From positions 3,720,001-3,784,000 of the forward strand of contig OZ220680.1 of the NCBI GenBank assembly GCA_965116345.1: a DNA stretch of 64,000 nucleotides, given 5' to 3'. The stretch is from VXYL01 sp965116345 (GTDB lineage Bacteria > Pseudomonadota > Gammaproteobacteria > Pseudomonadales > Azotimanducaceae). Under the pieces are notes generated by a model. The model saw only the letters and a list, made by a program, of their open reading frames with translations, ran no database searches and had not been told where the DNA came from. Positions 16,085 through 25,385 of the stretch are shown piece after piece (position 1 is the first letter of the stretch; every line of letters begins with the position of its first letter). The translations under genes and the position numbers were made by a program.

Positions 16085-18928
16085 TTAAGCTTCGCTCGTT
16101 TGTACGGTCTCGAGCGTCGCGAGCTTGGTCCGTTGCGCTTCGAGGGCTTCGAGTTCCTTGGCCAGCGTCAGCGCGCGCTGACGCTCCTTGGCGACGACCG
16201 AGGGCGGCGCCTTGGCGACGAAATTGGCGTTGCCGAGCTTGCCTTCGGCGCGGCGGAGTTCGTTGCTGAGCTTGTCGACCTCCTTGGTCAGGCGTCGGCG
16301 CTCGGCGTCCACGTCGATGAGTCCCGCCATCGGCACCATGACCTTCAACGGCTCATCCGCACCGTCGTCGTCGGCTTGTCCACCGACGAGTTGCACCGAA
16401 ACCGGTGGCGGTTCTTCGGCGTCGTCGAGCCAGCGCACCTCGCCCACCTTGGCCAGGCGCGCGAGCAGGGAGCGAGTCTCGTCCAAGCGTCGTCGGTCGG
16501 TTGCGGTCCCACCCTGGAGTAGCAGGGCGACCTCGGTGCCGGGGGGCACCTTCAACTCGCCGCGGATGTTGCGGATTGCCGTGACGGCGTCCTTGAGCCA
16601 CTCGATCGCGGCTTGTGCCTCCGGATCGTGCGGGGCGTCGTCGGTGTCCGGGAACGGCTGGCGCATGATGGTGTCCGCATCGCCGCAGACACCGATGAGT
16701 GGTGCGATCCGCCGCCACAGGGTCTCGGTGATGAACGGCACGATGGGGTGCGCCGTGCGCAGCAGCATGTCGAGGACGGCAAGCAGCGTTCGCTTGGCCG
16801 CGCGTGCCTCGGCTGGCCGCGCGCCGGCGTCGAACAGCACGGGCTTGGTGAGTTCGAGATACCAGTCGCAGTACTCGTGCCAGGCGAACTCGTAGACCGC
16901 GTTGGCGTACAGATCGAAGCGGTAGTCGGCGAGGGCGCGGTGCGCCGCGTTCGCCAGCTGGCGCGTCCGGGAACGGATCCATCGGTCCGCCTGCGAGAGC
17001 GTGGCGTCGCCGTCGAGTTCGGCCTTGTCGCCGACGTGGCCGAGGACGAACTTGGTGGCATTCCAGAGCTTGTTGCAGAAGTTCCGGTAGCCCTCGATGC
17101 GCTTCAGGTCGAAGGCCAGATCCCGGCCCTGGGACGCCATGGCACAGAACGTGAAGCGCAGCGCGTCGGTGCCGTAGGCCGGGATGCCGTCGGGATACTC
17201 GCGCCGGGTGCGCGCGGCGATGTCCTCGGCCATGCGCGGCTGGGTCATGTTCGCCGTCCGCTTGGCGACCAGGCGTTCGGTGGTGATGCCGTCGATGAGG
17301 TCGAGGGGGTCGAGACCGTTGCCGCGGGTCTTCGACATCTTGGCGCCCTCGGCGTCACGCACCATGCCGTGGATGTAGACCTTGTGGAAGGGCACCTCGC
17401 CGGTGAACTTCATGGTCATCATCACCATGCGCGCGACCCAGAAGAAGATGATGTCGTAGCCGGTGACCAGTACGCTGGTCGGATGGTAGGTGGCGAGTTC
17501 CGGCGTCCGCTCCGGCCAGCCGAGGGTGCCGAACGTCCACAGCGCGGACGAGAACCACGTGTCGAGAACGTCGTCGTCCTGGCGCAGCGGCACGCTGGCG
17601 TCGAGCCCGGCGCGGTCCCGGGCCTCGGCCTCGCTGCGGCCGACATGCATGGCCCCGGTGTCGTCGTACCAGGCGGGGATGCGGTGGCCCCACCACTGCT
17701 GGCGGCTGATGCACCAGTCCTGGATGTCGCGCATCCAGGCGAAGTACATGTTCTCGTACTGGCGCGGCACGAACTCGACGTCGCCGTCCTCCACGGCCTT
17801 GATCGCCGGCGCCGCCAGAGGTTCGATCTTCACGAACCACTGGTCCGTGAGCCACGGCTCGATCACCGCCCCGGAGCGGTCGCCGCGGGGCACGGGTGTG
17901 GCGTGTTCCTCGATGCGCTCGACGAGTCCGGCCGCCTGCAGGTCGGCGACGACCTGCGAGCGTGCCTCGAAGCGGTCCAGGCCCCGGTAGGCCTCCGGTG
18001 CGTTGTCGTTGATGCACGCCTCGACGTCGAAGATGTTGACCAGTTCCAGCCCATGGCGGTCACCGACGGCGTTGTCGTTGAAGTCGTGGGCGGGCGTGAT
18101 CTTGACGCAGCCGGAGCCGAACGCGCGGTCCACGTAGTCGTCCGCGACGATGGGAATGTGCTTGCCGACCAGCGGCAGGACGACCGCCTTGCCGACCAGC
18201 GTGCGGTAGCGTTCGTCGTCGGGGTGCACCGCGACGGCGGTGTCGCCCAGCATGGTCTCCGGGCGGGTGGTGGCGACCACCAGGTGATCCGCCCCGGCAT
18301 CGGTCTTCACACCGTCGGCCAGCGGGTAGCGGAGGTGCCACAGATGCCCGGGCTCCTCGTTGTTGTCCACCTCGAGGTCGGAGATCGACGTCTTCAGCAC
18401 TGGGTCCCAGTTCACCAGCCGCTGGCCCCGGTAGATCAAGCCCTCGTCGTAGAGGCGCACGAAGACCTCGATCACCGCCCGCGAGAAGCCCTCGTCCATG
18501 GTGAAGCGTTCACGGCTCCAGTCCACCGACGAGCCCATGCGCCGGATCTGCCGGGAGATGTCTCCCCCGGTGGTGCGGCGCCAGTCCCAGACCTTGTCGA
18601 TGAAGGCATCGCGGCCGATGTCGGTGAGCGTGATGCCCTTGTCCAGCAGCCGTCGCTCGACGACCATTTGCGTGGCGATCTGGGCGTGGTCCGTACCGGT
18701 CTGCCACAGGGCGTTGCGGCCGCGCATCCGGTGGTAGCGCATCAGCGCGTCCATCAGCGTGTGCTGGAAGGCGTGACCGATGTGCAGGCGGTCGGTGATG
18801 TTCGGCGGCGGAATGACGATGCAGTAGGGGTCGCCGTTGCCGTTGGGGGCGAAAACACCGTCGCGTTCCCACTCGGCGTAGAGATCGGCCTCGATGGCGC
18901 GGGGATCGAAACTGCCTTCCATGTTCAT
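16085..18928 (-). CDS. valS: valyl-tRNA synthetase
   Basis: Class I aminoacyl-tRNA synthetase charging tRNA-Val. 947 aa, matching the family. The HIGH motif is residues 49-52 after IPPPNITDRL; KMSKT is at 530-534. The editing (CP1) domain lies between, and a C-terminal coiled-coil tRNA-binding arm (about 880-940) closes the protein. The gammaproteobacterial order pepA-holC-valS is kept. It starts 45 bases after holC. Confidence 0.96.
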   Translation of the reverse strand: MNMEGSFDPRAIEADLYAEWERDGVFAPNGNGDPYCIVIPPPNITDRLHIGHAFQHTLMDALMRYHRMRGRNALWQTGTDHAQIATQMVVERRLLDKGITLTDIGRDAFIDKVWDWRRTTGGDISRQIRRMGSSVDWSRERFTMDEGFSRAVIEVFVRLYDEGLIYRGQRLVNWDPVLKTSISDLEVDNNEEPGHLWHLRYPLADGVKTDAGADHLVVATTRPETMLGDTAVAVHPDDERYRTLVGKAVVLPLVGKHIPIVADDYVDRAFGSGCVKITPAHDFNDNAVGDRHGLELVNIFDVEACINDNAPEAYRGLDRFEARSQVVADLQAAGLVERIEEHATPVPRGDRSGAVIEPWLTDQWFVKIEPLAAPAIKAVEDGDVEFVPRQYENMYFAWMRDIQDWCISRQQWWGHRIPAWYDDTGAMHVGRSEAEARDRAGLDASVPLRQDDDVLDTWFSSALWTFGTLGWPERTPELATYHPTSVLVTGYDIIFFWVARMVMMTMKFTGEVPFHKVYIHGMVRDAEGAKMSKTRGNGLDPLDLIDGITTERLVAKRTANMTQPRMAEDIAARTRREYPDGIPAYGTDALRFTFCAMASQGRDLAFDLKRIEGYRNFCNKLWNATKFVLGHVGDKAELDGDATLSQADRWIRSRTRQLANAAHRALADYRFDLYANAVYEFAWHEYCDWYLELTKPVLFDAGARPAEARAAKRTLLAVLDMLLRTAHPIVPFITETLWRRIAPLIGVCGDADTIMRQPFPDTDDAPHDPEAQAAIEWLKDAVTAIRNIRGELKVPPGTEVALLLQGGTATDRRRLDETRSLLARLAKVGEVRWLDDAEEPPPVSVQLVGGQADDDGADEPLKVMVPMAGLIDVDAERRRLTKEVDKLSNELRRAEGKLGNANFVAKAPPSVVAKERQRALTLAKELEALEAQRTKLATLETVQTSEA

Positions 18929-18973
18929 CGCGGCAAGGTCGGTGTAGCGCGCCCGGCGGCACGGGCGTTCCTT

Positions 18974-19399
18974 CTACTCCCAATCATCGAGTTCGTGGTG
19001 GAACAGAGGATAGCCGCCTTCGCGGTAGCGGCGGTACTTGTCGCGGCCCGGACTCCGGGCGCTCGCCAGCACGACTTCGGAGACGCGTTCGAAGCGCCCG
19101 AAGAACCCTGGAATGTCGGTGGCCAGGTTGATCAGCACATCGTCGTGCGGCGGTTCCTCCTCGACGTTGCCCACCGTCACCGGCTCCTTCCCCGAAGCAT
19201 CGGCGATGCGCGCGTGGGGTAGGAACCGGTCCGGCGGGTATTCCCAGAGGAGTTCGTCGAGATCGGCGGCCGCCGCTTCGTCGGCGCGAATGTGGACACG
19301 CTTGCCGGCGGTGGCCGCGCGGTGCGCAAGCCGGCAGCAGAAACGCCTTCTCGCGGCCTCGTCGACGTCCGCCAGGATGTAGAAATCGATGCGCGTCAT
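18974..19399 (-). CDS. holC: DNA polymerase III subunit chi
   Basis: Clamp-loader accessory subunit that links the replisome to SSB. The 141-aa product begins MTRIDFYIL, the usual HolC N-terminus. It has the conserved RFCCRLAHRA helix (residues 19-28) and a DELLWEYPPDRFLPH segment. It ends with the conserved RDKYRRYREGGYPLFHHELDDW-like stretch, typical of the family. The start ATG overlaps the pepA stop (ATGA). The longer upstream open frame is antisense composition inside pepA and is not used. Confidence 0.93.
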   Translation of the reverse strand: MTRIDFYILADVDEAARRRFCCRLAHRAATAGKRVHIRADEAAAADLDELLWEYPPDRFLPHARIADASGKEPVTVGNVEEEPPHDDVLINLATDIPGFFGRFERVSEVVLASARSPGRDKYRRYREGGYPLFHHELDDWE

Positions 19400-20877
19400 C
19401 CGTTGGCTGACGCAGCCTTCAGGAGGTATTCGAACAGCGCCGGCAGCGGTCGTCCGGAGGATCCCCGACCGGCGACATAGGCGGTCCCCGCAACGTCCAG
19501 GTGGACCCACGGGAACGCCTTGCTGAAACGCGACAGGAAACAGGCGGCGGTGATCGAGCCTGCAGCACGGCCGCCAACGTTCTTGATGTCCGCGAAGGTG
19601 CTGTCGATGGCCTTCTGGTATTCGTCCCATAGGGGCATGCGCCACACCCGATCGCCGGCGGCATCGCCCGCGTCGGCGACGGCATCGGCGAGGCCGTCGT
19701 CGTTGGCGTAGAGCGCGCTGGCGTGGGAACCCAGGGCAACCACCTGGGCACCGGTCAGGGTCGCGACGTCGATCACCGCGGCGGGCTTGAAGCGTTCGGC
19801 GTAGGTCAGGGCGTCGCACAGGACGAGCCGGCCCTCGGCGTCGGTGTTGAGAATCTCCACGGTCTGGCCGGACATCGTCGTGACGATGTCGCTTGGACGG
19901 GACGCCTGGCTGCCCGGCATGTTCTCGGCGGCGGCGGCGATGGCGATGAGATTGATGGGCAGTTCACCCTCGATGGCGGCCTTTGCGGCGCCGAGCACGG
20001 CGGCGGCACCGCACATGTCGAATTTCATCTCCTCCATGCCCGCGCCGGCTTTCAGGTTGATGCCGCCGGTATCGAAGGTGATGCCCTTGCCGATGAGCAC
20101 CACCGGCTTGTCGCCCTTCGTGCCCTGTTTGATGTGCACGATGATCATTTTCGCGGGGGTCGCCGAGCCGCGGGTGACGGACAGGAACGCGCCCATGCCG
20201 AGTTCGGCCATCTTCCGCTCGTCGATGACGGATACCGTGACATTGGCATTGCCGCGTCCGAGCTTGCGCGCCTCGCGGGCGACGAAGCTCGGGTTGCAGA
20301 CGTTGGGCGGCTGGTTGCCGAGGTCCTTGGCGAGCGCAAGACCGTCGTCGAGAGCCTGGGCATGGGCCACCGCGCGCCGGGCCAGGGCGCGCCGCCGCGT
20401 CAGCACGGCGACCTGACGGAGCTTGGCCGGGGTGGGCTTCTTCGACTTGTAGACGCTGAAACGATAGGTCGCGTGGGCGACGGCGGCGAGGGCGATGCGG
20501 GCCTTGCGGTAGGCGTCGGCGGAACCGACCGCGGACTCATCGCCGGCTTCGAAGTCATCGAGACATACCGTGGCGTCGCCCACGTCGAGGTTCGCGATCG
20601 CCGCCGCCGCCGCGGTCATGTCGCGGCGGAAGTCGGCCAGCGATCCCGCACAACCGTCGTCCTTGGCGTCCGTGCCGACGATCAGCAAACGCGAAGGGCG
20701 CCCCGGAAGGTAGACGCGGGCAACGCCCCCTACACGACCCTTGGTGCCTTCGAGCACGAGGCGCACCTGCTCCTCGACACCGAGCGCGGCGCCGACGTCG
20801 GACGCGGCACGACGGGCCACGACAAGACAATCAGTGGCTGCCGAGGCCACGTTCCCCGTTCTCGTTGCGTAACGCAT
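19396..20877 (-). CDS. pepA: leucyl aminopeptidase
   Basis: M17 zinc/manganese aminopeptidase for peptide turnover; in E. coli it also binds DNA as an accessory factor in site-specific recombination. The 493-aa product starts MRYATRTGNV at 20877. The catalytic C-terminal domain carries GKGITFDTGG with metal ligands and the family signature NTDAEGRL at residues 344-351. Upstream open sequence is intergenic and includes the hairpin pair at 20919-21047, so the start is fixed by family alignment. First gene of pepA-holC-valS-prs and divergent from lptF. Confidence 0.94.
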   Translation of the reverse strand: MRYATRTGNVASAATDCLVVARRAASDVGAALGVEEQVRLVLEGTKGRVGGVARVYLPGRPSRLLIVGTDAKDDGCAGSLADFRRDMTAAAAAIANLDVGDATVCLDDFEAGDESAVGSADAYRKARIALAAVAHATYRFSVYKSKKPTPAKLRQVAVLTRRRALARRAVAHAQALDDGLALAKDLGNQPPNVCNPSFVAREARKLGRGNANVTVSVIDERKMAELGMGAFLSVTRGSATPAKMIIVHIKQGTKGDKPVVLIGKGITFDTGGINLKAGAGMEEMKFDMCGAAAVLGAAKAAIEGELPINLIAIAAAAENMPGSQASRPSDIVTTMSGQTVEILNTDAEGRLVLCDALTYAERFKPAAVIDVATLTGAQVVALGSHASALYANDDGLADAVADAGDAAGDRVWRMPLWDEYQKAIDSTFADIKNVGGRAAGSITAACFLSRFSKAFPWVHLDVAGTAYVAGRGSSGRPLPALFEYLLKAASANG

Positions 20878-20918
20878 AATCAGTTCCGACCCGCCTTGGA
20901 AGGAAATTCTAGCACCGA

Positions 20919-21047
20919 CCGTAGGGGCGGCCCTTGTGGTCGCCCACATGTCGATGATCGTGGTGGTCGTGCCGATATAGTGGCTGTCGGCCCAACGAGC
21001 CACCACAGGGGTCGCGAGACGGGCGACCACAAGGGTCGCCCCTACGG
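20919..21047. repeat. REP-like inverted pair in the pepA/lptF divergent region
   Basis: Left unit 20919-20945 (CCGTAGGGGCGG...GGTCGCCC) and right unit 21021-21047 (GGGCGACCAC...CCCCTACGG) are inverted copies separated by about 75 bases. Each unit can also fold on itself around a CTTGT/ACAAG loop. The left unit has a G where the stem partner is T, giving a G-T wobble instead of a mismatch. The right unit ends 7 bases before the lptF start, so it could affect lptF translation. Confidence 0.85.
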
Positions 21048-21054
21048 AACTGCA

Positions 21055-22146
21055 ATGGCTATGGAAATGACACGGCCGCGTCCTTCGACCCGCTACGTGG
21101 CCGCGCGCTACGTGGCGCGCGAGTTGCTGCTCGTGTTCCTTGCGGTGTTCGTGCTGCTCCTCGTCGTGGGCTTGAGCGCGCGCTTCATCGGCTTCGTCCA
21201 GGGTGCCGCCGCCGGTCGCTTCACGGCGGAGGCGCTGTGGCTGCTGGTGGCGTTCCGGGTACCGGAGTTCGTTCAGGTGACCGCGCCGTTCGCCTTGTTC
21301 ATCGCGATCCTGCTGACCTTCGGGCGACTGCATGCGGAGCACGAGTACGCGGTTCTGGCCGGTGCCGGCGCGACCCCGCGACGCATGATCGGCTGGCTGT
21401 TCGCGGTGTCGGTGCCGGTCGCGGTCCTCGTCGGCCTGTTGTCGCTGTCGATGACGCCCGAGGCGCGCAGACTCTACGCCGAATTGTCCCTCGAGCAACT
21501 GGTGGACAGCGAACTCGACGCCTTCGTGCCCGGCGCATTCCACACGCCGACCAATGGTCGCCGCGTCACCTACGCCCAGGCCGTGGACCGCGAGGCGAAT
21601 CGGCTCGATGGCGTGTTCATGGCGGAACGCCGGGGCGCGATCGGCGTCGCCGTGTTCGCCGAGGCAGGGCAGCAGTACCGGTTTCCCGAGACGGGCAGCC
21701 GCTTCCTGGAACTGGTCAACGGCGTCCGCTATGAGGGCCGTCCGGGCGAAGCGGGCTACCGCGTGACCGAGTTCGCCCGCCTTGGGCAACGCATCGATCG
21801 CCGGGCTCCGGTGCCGATGGCCGACGTGCGCGGATTCGACACCCTCGCCCTGTCTCTTGACGCGCCCGAGGAGGCGGCGGAACTCAACGGTCGGATCGCC
21901 TGGCCGCTGATGTCGCTCATCGCGGCGCTGGCGGCCTTCGGGATGGCTCGTCCGCCGCCGCGGGCGGGTCGATTCGCCCGCACTCTTCCCGGCGTGGGCT
22001 TGTTCGTCGCGTACTACCTTGCGCTGGTCTTCGCCCAGGAGGGCCTCGCCGAAGGGACGCTGCCGCTGGCCGTCGGGCTCTGGCCGATCCACGGCATCAT
22101 GCTGGCCATCGCGGTCTGGCTGGTGGCGAGAAGCAACCGTGGTTGA
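21055..22146 (+). CDS. lptF: LPS export ABC transporter permease LptF
   Basis: Inner-membrane permease that with LptG and LptB extracts LPS and passes it to LptC. 363 aa. Three N-terminal membrane helices (about 20-130), a periplasmic beta-jellyroll (about 135-265) and three C-terminal helices (about 285-360). The start is ATG 21055 or ATG 21061 two codons later; both follow directly on the repeat at 20919-21047 and neither has a clear ribosome site. lptG follows with a near overlap. Confidence 0.93.
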   Translation: MAMEMTRPRPSTRYVAARYVARELLLVFLAVFVLLLVVGLSARFIGFVQGAAAGRFTAEALWLLVAFRVPEFVQVTAPFALFIAILLTFGRLHAEHEYAVLAGAGATPRRMIGWLFAVSVPVAVLVGLLSLSMTPEARRLYAELSLEQLVDSELDAFVPGAFHTPTNGRRVTYAQAVDREANRLDGVFMAERRGAIGVAVFAEAGQQYRFPETGSRFLELVNGVRYEGRPGEAGYRVTEFARLGQRIDRRAPVPMADVRGFDTLALSLDAPEEAAELNGRIAWPLMSLIAALAAFGMARPPPRAGRFARTLPGVGLFVAYYLALVFAQEGLAEGTLPLAVGLWPIHGIMLAIAVWLVARSNRG

Positions 22147-22156
22147 ACACGCCGGT

Positions 22157-23230
22157 ATGCGGGTAGACCGCTACATCGGCACGACGGTGCTGAAGTCGGC
22201 GGTCGCCGTGCTGGCCTGTCTGCTGGTGCTCGTCACGCTCTTCACCCTGGTTGACGAGTTCCGCGACATCACGCCGGGCTACACCAAGGGTCACGCCGCG
22301 ATGTACGTGCTCTATACCCTGCCAAGGCAGCTCTACGACCTCGTGCCCTATGCCGCGTTCATCGGCGCCCTGGTGGGACTCGGGGTGCTCGCAAGTCGCA
22401 CCGAACTGACCGTGTTGCGCGCCGCAGGGGTGTCCATGGCCCGCCTGTTCATTTCGGCGGCGGTGCCCATGCTGCTCTTGGTGGGGGCCAACCAGATCCT
22501 CGGTGAGTTCGTCGCCCCGGTGGGTGAGACCGCGGCGAGTTCGATGAAGCTCCGCGTGCAACGCGGTGACGAGGCCGGACACATCATCTCGTCGCACTGG
22601 TACCGGGAGGGGCGGCTCTACACCGAGATCGGGGGTTATGCACAGGACGGGGAACTGGTCGCCATCCGCCAGTACGAGGTAGACGCCGGCCGCCTGTCGC
22701 TGAGCCGCTACGCGGATCGCGCGGTATTCGTACCAGACCATGTAGGCGGCGTGGGCCACTGGCTGCTGGAGGGAGTGGTGGAGACCCGCATCGGTGCCGA
22801 GGGTACGAGCGTGCACCGCTACGACGAGTTGCCGTGGCGGAGCGAGACCGAACCCGAACTGCTGAGCGCCAAGGCGCTGTTCGACCCCGCCAAGCTGTCC
22901 TTCGCGGACCTCCGCTTCCAGATCCGCTACATGCAGCGCGAAGGCCTTGATCCCACCCGCTACCAGGTCGCGTTCTGGAGCAAGGCGCTGCAACCGATCG
23001 CCGTGGTCGGGCTCGTGCTGGTGGCGCTGGCCTTCGTCGCCGGCCCGATGCGCGAGGCGGGTCTCGGCGCACGCCTGGGCGTCGGCATCGCCGTGGGACT
23101 GGCGTTCAAGTACCTGGTGGACGTGTTCGGGCCGATGGCCGTGGTTTTCGCGATCCCTCCGTGGCTCGCCATGTCGATCCCGGTAGCGGTCTGCTGGGTC
23201 GCCGGCGTACTGCTGGTCCGGCGGGTCTGA
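22157..23230 (+). CDS. lptG: LPS export ABC transporter permease LptG
   Basis: Partner of LptF in the LptB2FG transporter. 357 aa from ATG 22157, beginning MRVDRYIGTTVL, the usual LptG start. Same layout as LptF: three helices, periplasmic jellyroll (about 135-270), three helices. A GTG at 22139, overlapping the lptF stop, is an alternative start adding six residues. Together with lipid A genes lpxD, fabZ-lpxA and lpxB upstream, this implies a complete LPS outer membrane. Confidence 0.93.
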   Translation: MRVDRYIGTTVLKSAVAVLACLLVLVTLFTLVDEFRDITPGYTKGHAAMYVLYTLPRQLYDLVPYAAFIGALVGLGVLASRTELTVLRAAGVSMARLFISAAVPMLLLVGANQILGEFVAPVGETAASSMKLRVQRGDEAGHIISSHWYREGRLYTEIGGYAQDGELVAIRQYEVDAGRLSLSRYADRAVFVPDHVGGVGHWLLEGVVETRIGAEGTSVHRYDELPWRSETEPELLSAKALFDPAKLSFADLRFQIRYMQREGLDPTRYQVAFWSKALQPIAVVGLVLVALAFVAGPMREAGLGARLGVGIAVGLAFKYLVDVFGPMAVVFAIPPWLAMSIPVAVCWVAGVLLVRRV

Positions 23231-23231
23231 A

Positions 23232-23735
23232 TCACCGGGTCGACCGTTTCGGCGCGCGCACCACGACACTGCGGGACAGGCGGTCCGACCAGGTCTTTCG
23301 GTCCCGGCCGAACCACATCCAGAAGAAACCCAGGCCCAGGGTGGCGAAGCTCGCGAGCCCGCCGACGAACCGACCGAGCGCCTGGGTGGGTGTGAACCGG
23401 CCGTCGGACCGGATGCTGAGTCGCCAAGCGAGCATCCCCAGGGTCTGGCCGCGCCAGCACCAGAAGAACGCCAGGAAGGCGTACAGCTCGACGAACAGCA
23501 GGCTCTGCACCCACGCCCCCACGACCGCATCGCCGATGACCGTCACCAGGATCACGATGGTCATCACCCACATGGCCAGCACCACCAGGCCGTCGTAGAG
23601 CATCGCTGCGAAACGAAAGCGAAGCGGCGCAATGGCGGCACTCTGCTCATCGGCCGCGCCGGGCTCGTCATCCGCCGCGCCGGACGAACCGGAACCCTTG
23701 GTTGTCACCCTGTCCATGGCGACATCATGCGGCAT
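23232..23735 (-). CDS. RDD-family membrane protein
   Basis: Small inner-membrane protein of unknown specific role; RDD proteins are often found next to lptG in Gammaproteobacteria. 167 aa. Soluble acidic N-terminus, then RFRFAAMLYDGLVV beginning the first membrane helix, two or three further helices, and the WRGQTLGMLAWRL motif. It ends FWMWFGRDRKTWSDRLSRS, where the conserved Arg and Asp residues of the family sit. The start at 23735 has GGAG 11 bases upstream; Met at 23717 is the alternative. Tail-to-tail with lptG, one base apart. Confidence 0.85.
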   Translation of the reverse strand: MPHDVAMDRVTTKGSGSSGAADDEPGAADEQSAAIAPLRFRFAAMLYDGLVVLAMWVMTIVILVTVIGDAVVGAWVQSLLFVELYAFLAFFWCWRGQTLGMLAWRLSIRSDGRFTPTQALGRFVGGLASFATLGLGFFWMWFGRDRKTWSDRLSRSVVVRAPKRSTR

Positions 23736-23766
23736 ATGATCAGGACTCCACCAGCGGGGCCAGGCG

Positions 23767-23860
23767 GACCTGTCGTCGGCGAACCGGTATCTGGTCGAGT
23801 CGTTCTGGCCGCGGATGAACCGGCGCTTCGGGGTCGAGGCGCGGGAGCGTAGCGTTTGGC
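23767..23860 (+). pseudogene. possible transposase C-terminal remnant
   Basis: The frame starting at 23767 reads DLSSANRYLVESFWPRMN, then RRFGVEARE. An ANRYL...F.P..N.RF pattern is typical of the C-terminal part of some DDE transposases (for example the ISNCY group). It has no start and loses resemblance after about 30 residues. It lies in a gap between a - strand and a + strand gene, with other mobile-element debris downstream. Recognition rests on a short motif only. Confidence 0.4.
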
Positions 23861-23988
23861 AAATTGCCGCCGTGCAGGTACGGTGCTCGCGGGTGTGCAG
23901 ATTTCCGCGCCGGAATAACGGCCGATGGGGATGGTGCGTCACTGTGCCGGTCTGAAGCACGCTAGGAATGGGTTGGGGGACAACCACC

Positions 23989-24927
23989 GTGAGACCAATG
24001 ATCGCTTTCGCCGCTGTTGTTTTATCGCTGGCCGCACTCGGTCTGCAAGCACAGGGCCTGGACACTGAGGACGAGTCGACCGTCGCCGTTCCATCAAACA
24101 CCGCCGAGCTTGACCGTCTCCGGGAAGAGGTGATTGAAAGGCTGCGGGCAGAGGAGCTTGAACGCCTGCGGGAAGAGGTGATCGAACGCCTGCGGGAAGA
24201 GGAGAGTCAACGCCTACGGGAAGCAGAGCTTGAACGCCTACGGGAAGAAGAGGAGCGTGAACGCCTCCGGGAAGAGGATCACCGCCGCTTCTGGAATGAA
24301 CTGACGCCCGATCTGCACGAGCGAATGGAGGCACACTCCGAGATCACGGGCGAAGGCTTCATTGCCGCCCCTCCATTTATTAACGATATTCTCGGCGTGG
24401 ACTTCGCTTTGACCAGGGGCTTGCCGATCACGGTATTCCAGCATGTTTTGGACGCCAGTCCCGAGGCACCATCGGCGGCCATGATCGAGTCCTTTAACAT
24501 CCAGTTGCAGTCTTCGCCCGACCACCCCCTAGATCTCCCCCCGACCGCCATGCTCCATACTAGCTTGACGCACGCGGGCGACCGGGAGTCGGTGGACGTC
24601 CGCCTACGTCTGGACGGTGATGCCTACTACGTTGCGTATCCGACGCAGTTTCAGAGTGACAACCGGAACGCTTTGGCGGCGCTTTACGAGGTCGCCCAGA
24701 TCGCTGGCAAGGCGCAGCGCATGTTCGGCTTCGAACTCGATGGCCTTTCCGGCATCACATTCGACGATTCCACGGTGACCGACATGCCTCCGATGGGCAC
24801 CCACGTCACGGTTAACATACGGTACGGCGATGTCCGCGTCGACACGATGTTCCAGTGGGTCGGCTTGCCTCCCGAGTTTCCGAAGCGGGACACGGTCGGC
24901 GCCGCCGACAGAACGTTCCTCCGGTGA
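23989..24927 (+). CDS. secreted protein with charged helical repeat, unknown function
   Basis: Not a family I recognise. GTG 23989 is chosen because GGGGGA lies 8-9 bases upstream and it opens a signal peptide (MRPMIAFAAVVLSLAALGLQAQG). Residues about 38-95 are an almost pure Arg/Glu/Leu repeat with units like RLREEVIE and RLREEELE, predicted as a long single helix or coiled coil. A globular C-terminal part of about 210 residues follows, without motifs I know. The helical part is built from near-identical DNA units (CTGCGGGAAGAGG variants), so it grew by tandem duplication. Lower GC than the neighbouring housekeeping genes. Confidence 0.75.
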   Translation: MRPMIAFAAVVLSLAALGLQAQGLDTEDESTVAVPSNTAELDRLREEVIERLRAEELERLREEVIERLREEESQRLREAELERLREEEERERLREEDHRRFWNELTPDLHERMEAHSEITGEGFIAAPPFINDILGVDFALTRGLPITVFQHVLDASPEAPSAAMIESFNIQLQSSPDHPLDLPPTAMLHTSLTHAGDRESVDVRLRLDGDAYYVAYPTQFQSDNRNALAALYEVAQIAGKAQRMFGFELDGLSGITFDDSTVTDMPPMGTHVTVNIRYGDVRVDTMFQWVGLPPEFPKRDTVGAADRTFLR

Positions 24928-25063
24928 GGCGAACGTTCTGCATCGCCGCCCTTTCGGCCAGGTAGTCGAGGAATTCCACTCGGAGTGTGACATGGTGAAG
25001 GGCAGCGATGGGAAGCCAGCTCTTCAACTCTGGCGTGGCCGACTCCGTGGCGCTAGGAATGCT

Positions 25064-25209
25064 CTGATCAAGCCATCCCTGGCTTGATCAGAAACGCAAA
25101 AACAAGAACGCGGTCTTTTTTTGCGTGCAAATTCAACTCCTTGCGTCGTTGAATTTGGCGGCACATCCCTGTGCCGCGCTAGGGAAGGTCTTAATCAGAC
25201 CTTCCCTAG
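25064..25209 (-). repeat. composite palindrome element, copy B (inverted, long form)
   Basis: Read on the - strand it repeats copy A in order. Module 1 CTAGGGAAGGTCT / AGACCTTCCCTAG at 25179-25209 (13 perfect pairs). Module 2 GGCACA/TGTGCC. Module 3 AAATTCAA/TTGAATTT. Module 4 ACGCAAAAA (25094) against TTTTTGCGT (25118-25126). Module 5 CTGATCAAGCCA / TGGCTTGATCAG at 25064-25091. Loops differ from copy A while stems stay paired, which points to selection on structure or to recent common origin. 146 bases, against 141 for copy A. Confidence 0.9.
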
Positions 25210-25254
25210 TGGAAGGAGGCTCTGAGCTTCGCGGACGATAGCTGTGACGGGCGT

Positions 25255-25385
25255 TCGCCAAAACGACGTGGCGGCTAGGCCAACACCGAGGGACAACGGG
25301 TTGTCTCGAAAGCGGATTCGGCCGCTCCACCTTGCCCTTGGTCTGGGCGCGGTGCGCGCGGCACGACCGCGGGATGAACCCCAGC
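25255..25385 (-). pseudogene. IS21-type transposase (IstA) remnant
   Basis: On the - strand around 25320-25370 the frame reads AHRAQTKGKVERP, a close match to the conserved PYRAQTKGKVERP region of IstA-like transposases. Just after it the similarity continues only in another frame (RIRFRDNPLSLG), so there is a frameshift. No start, no catalytic core and no istB nearby. It is a decayed fragment. Confidence 0.55.

Noticed and set aside
16613..19222. 869-aa open frame antisense to valS and holC
   Set aside because: Composition shadow; rich in Asp, Val, Arg and His with no recognisable domain.
19723..21054. Long N-terminal extension of the lptF frame across pepA
   Set aside because: It is antisense to pepA; LptF homology begins only at 21055.
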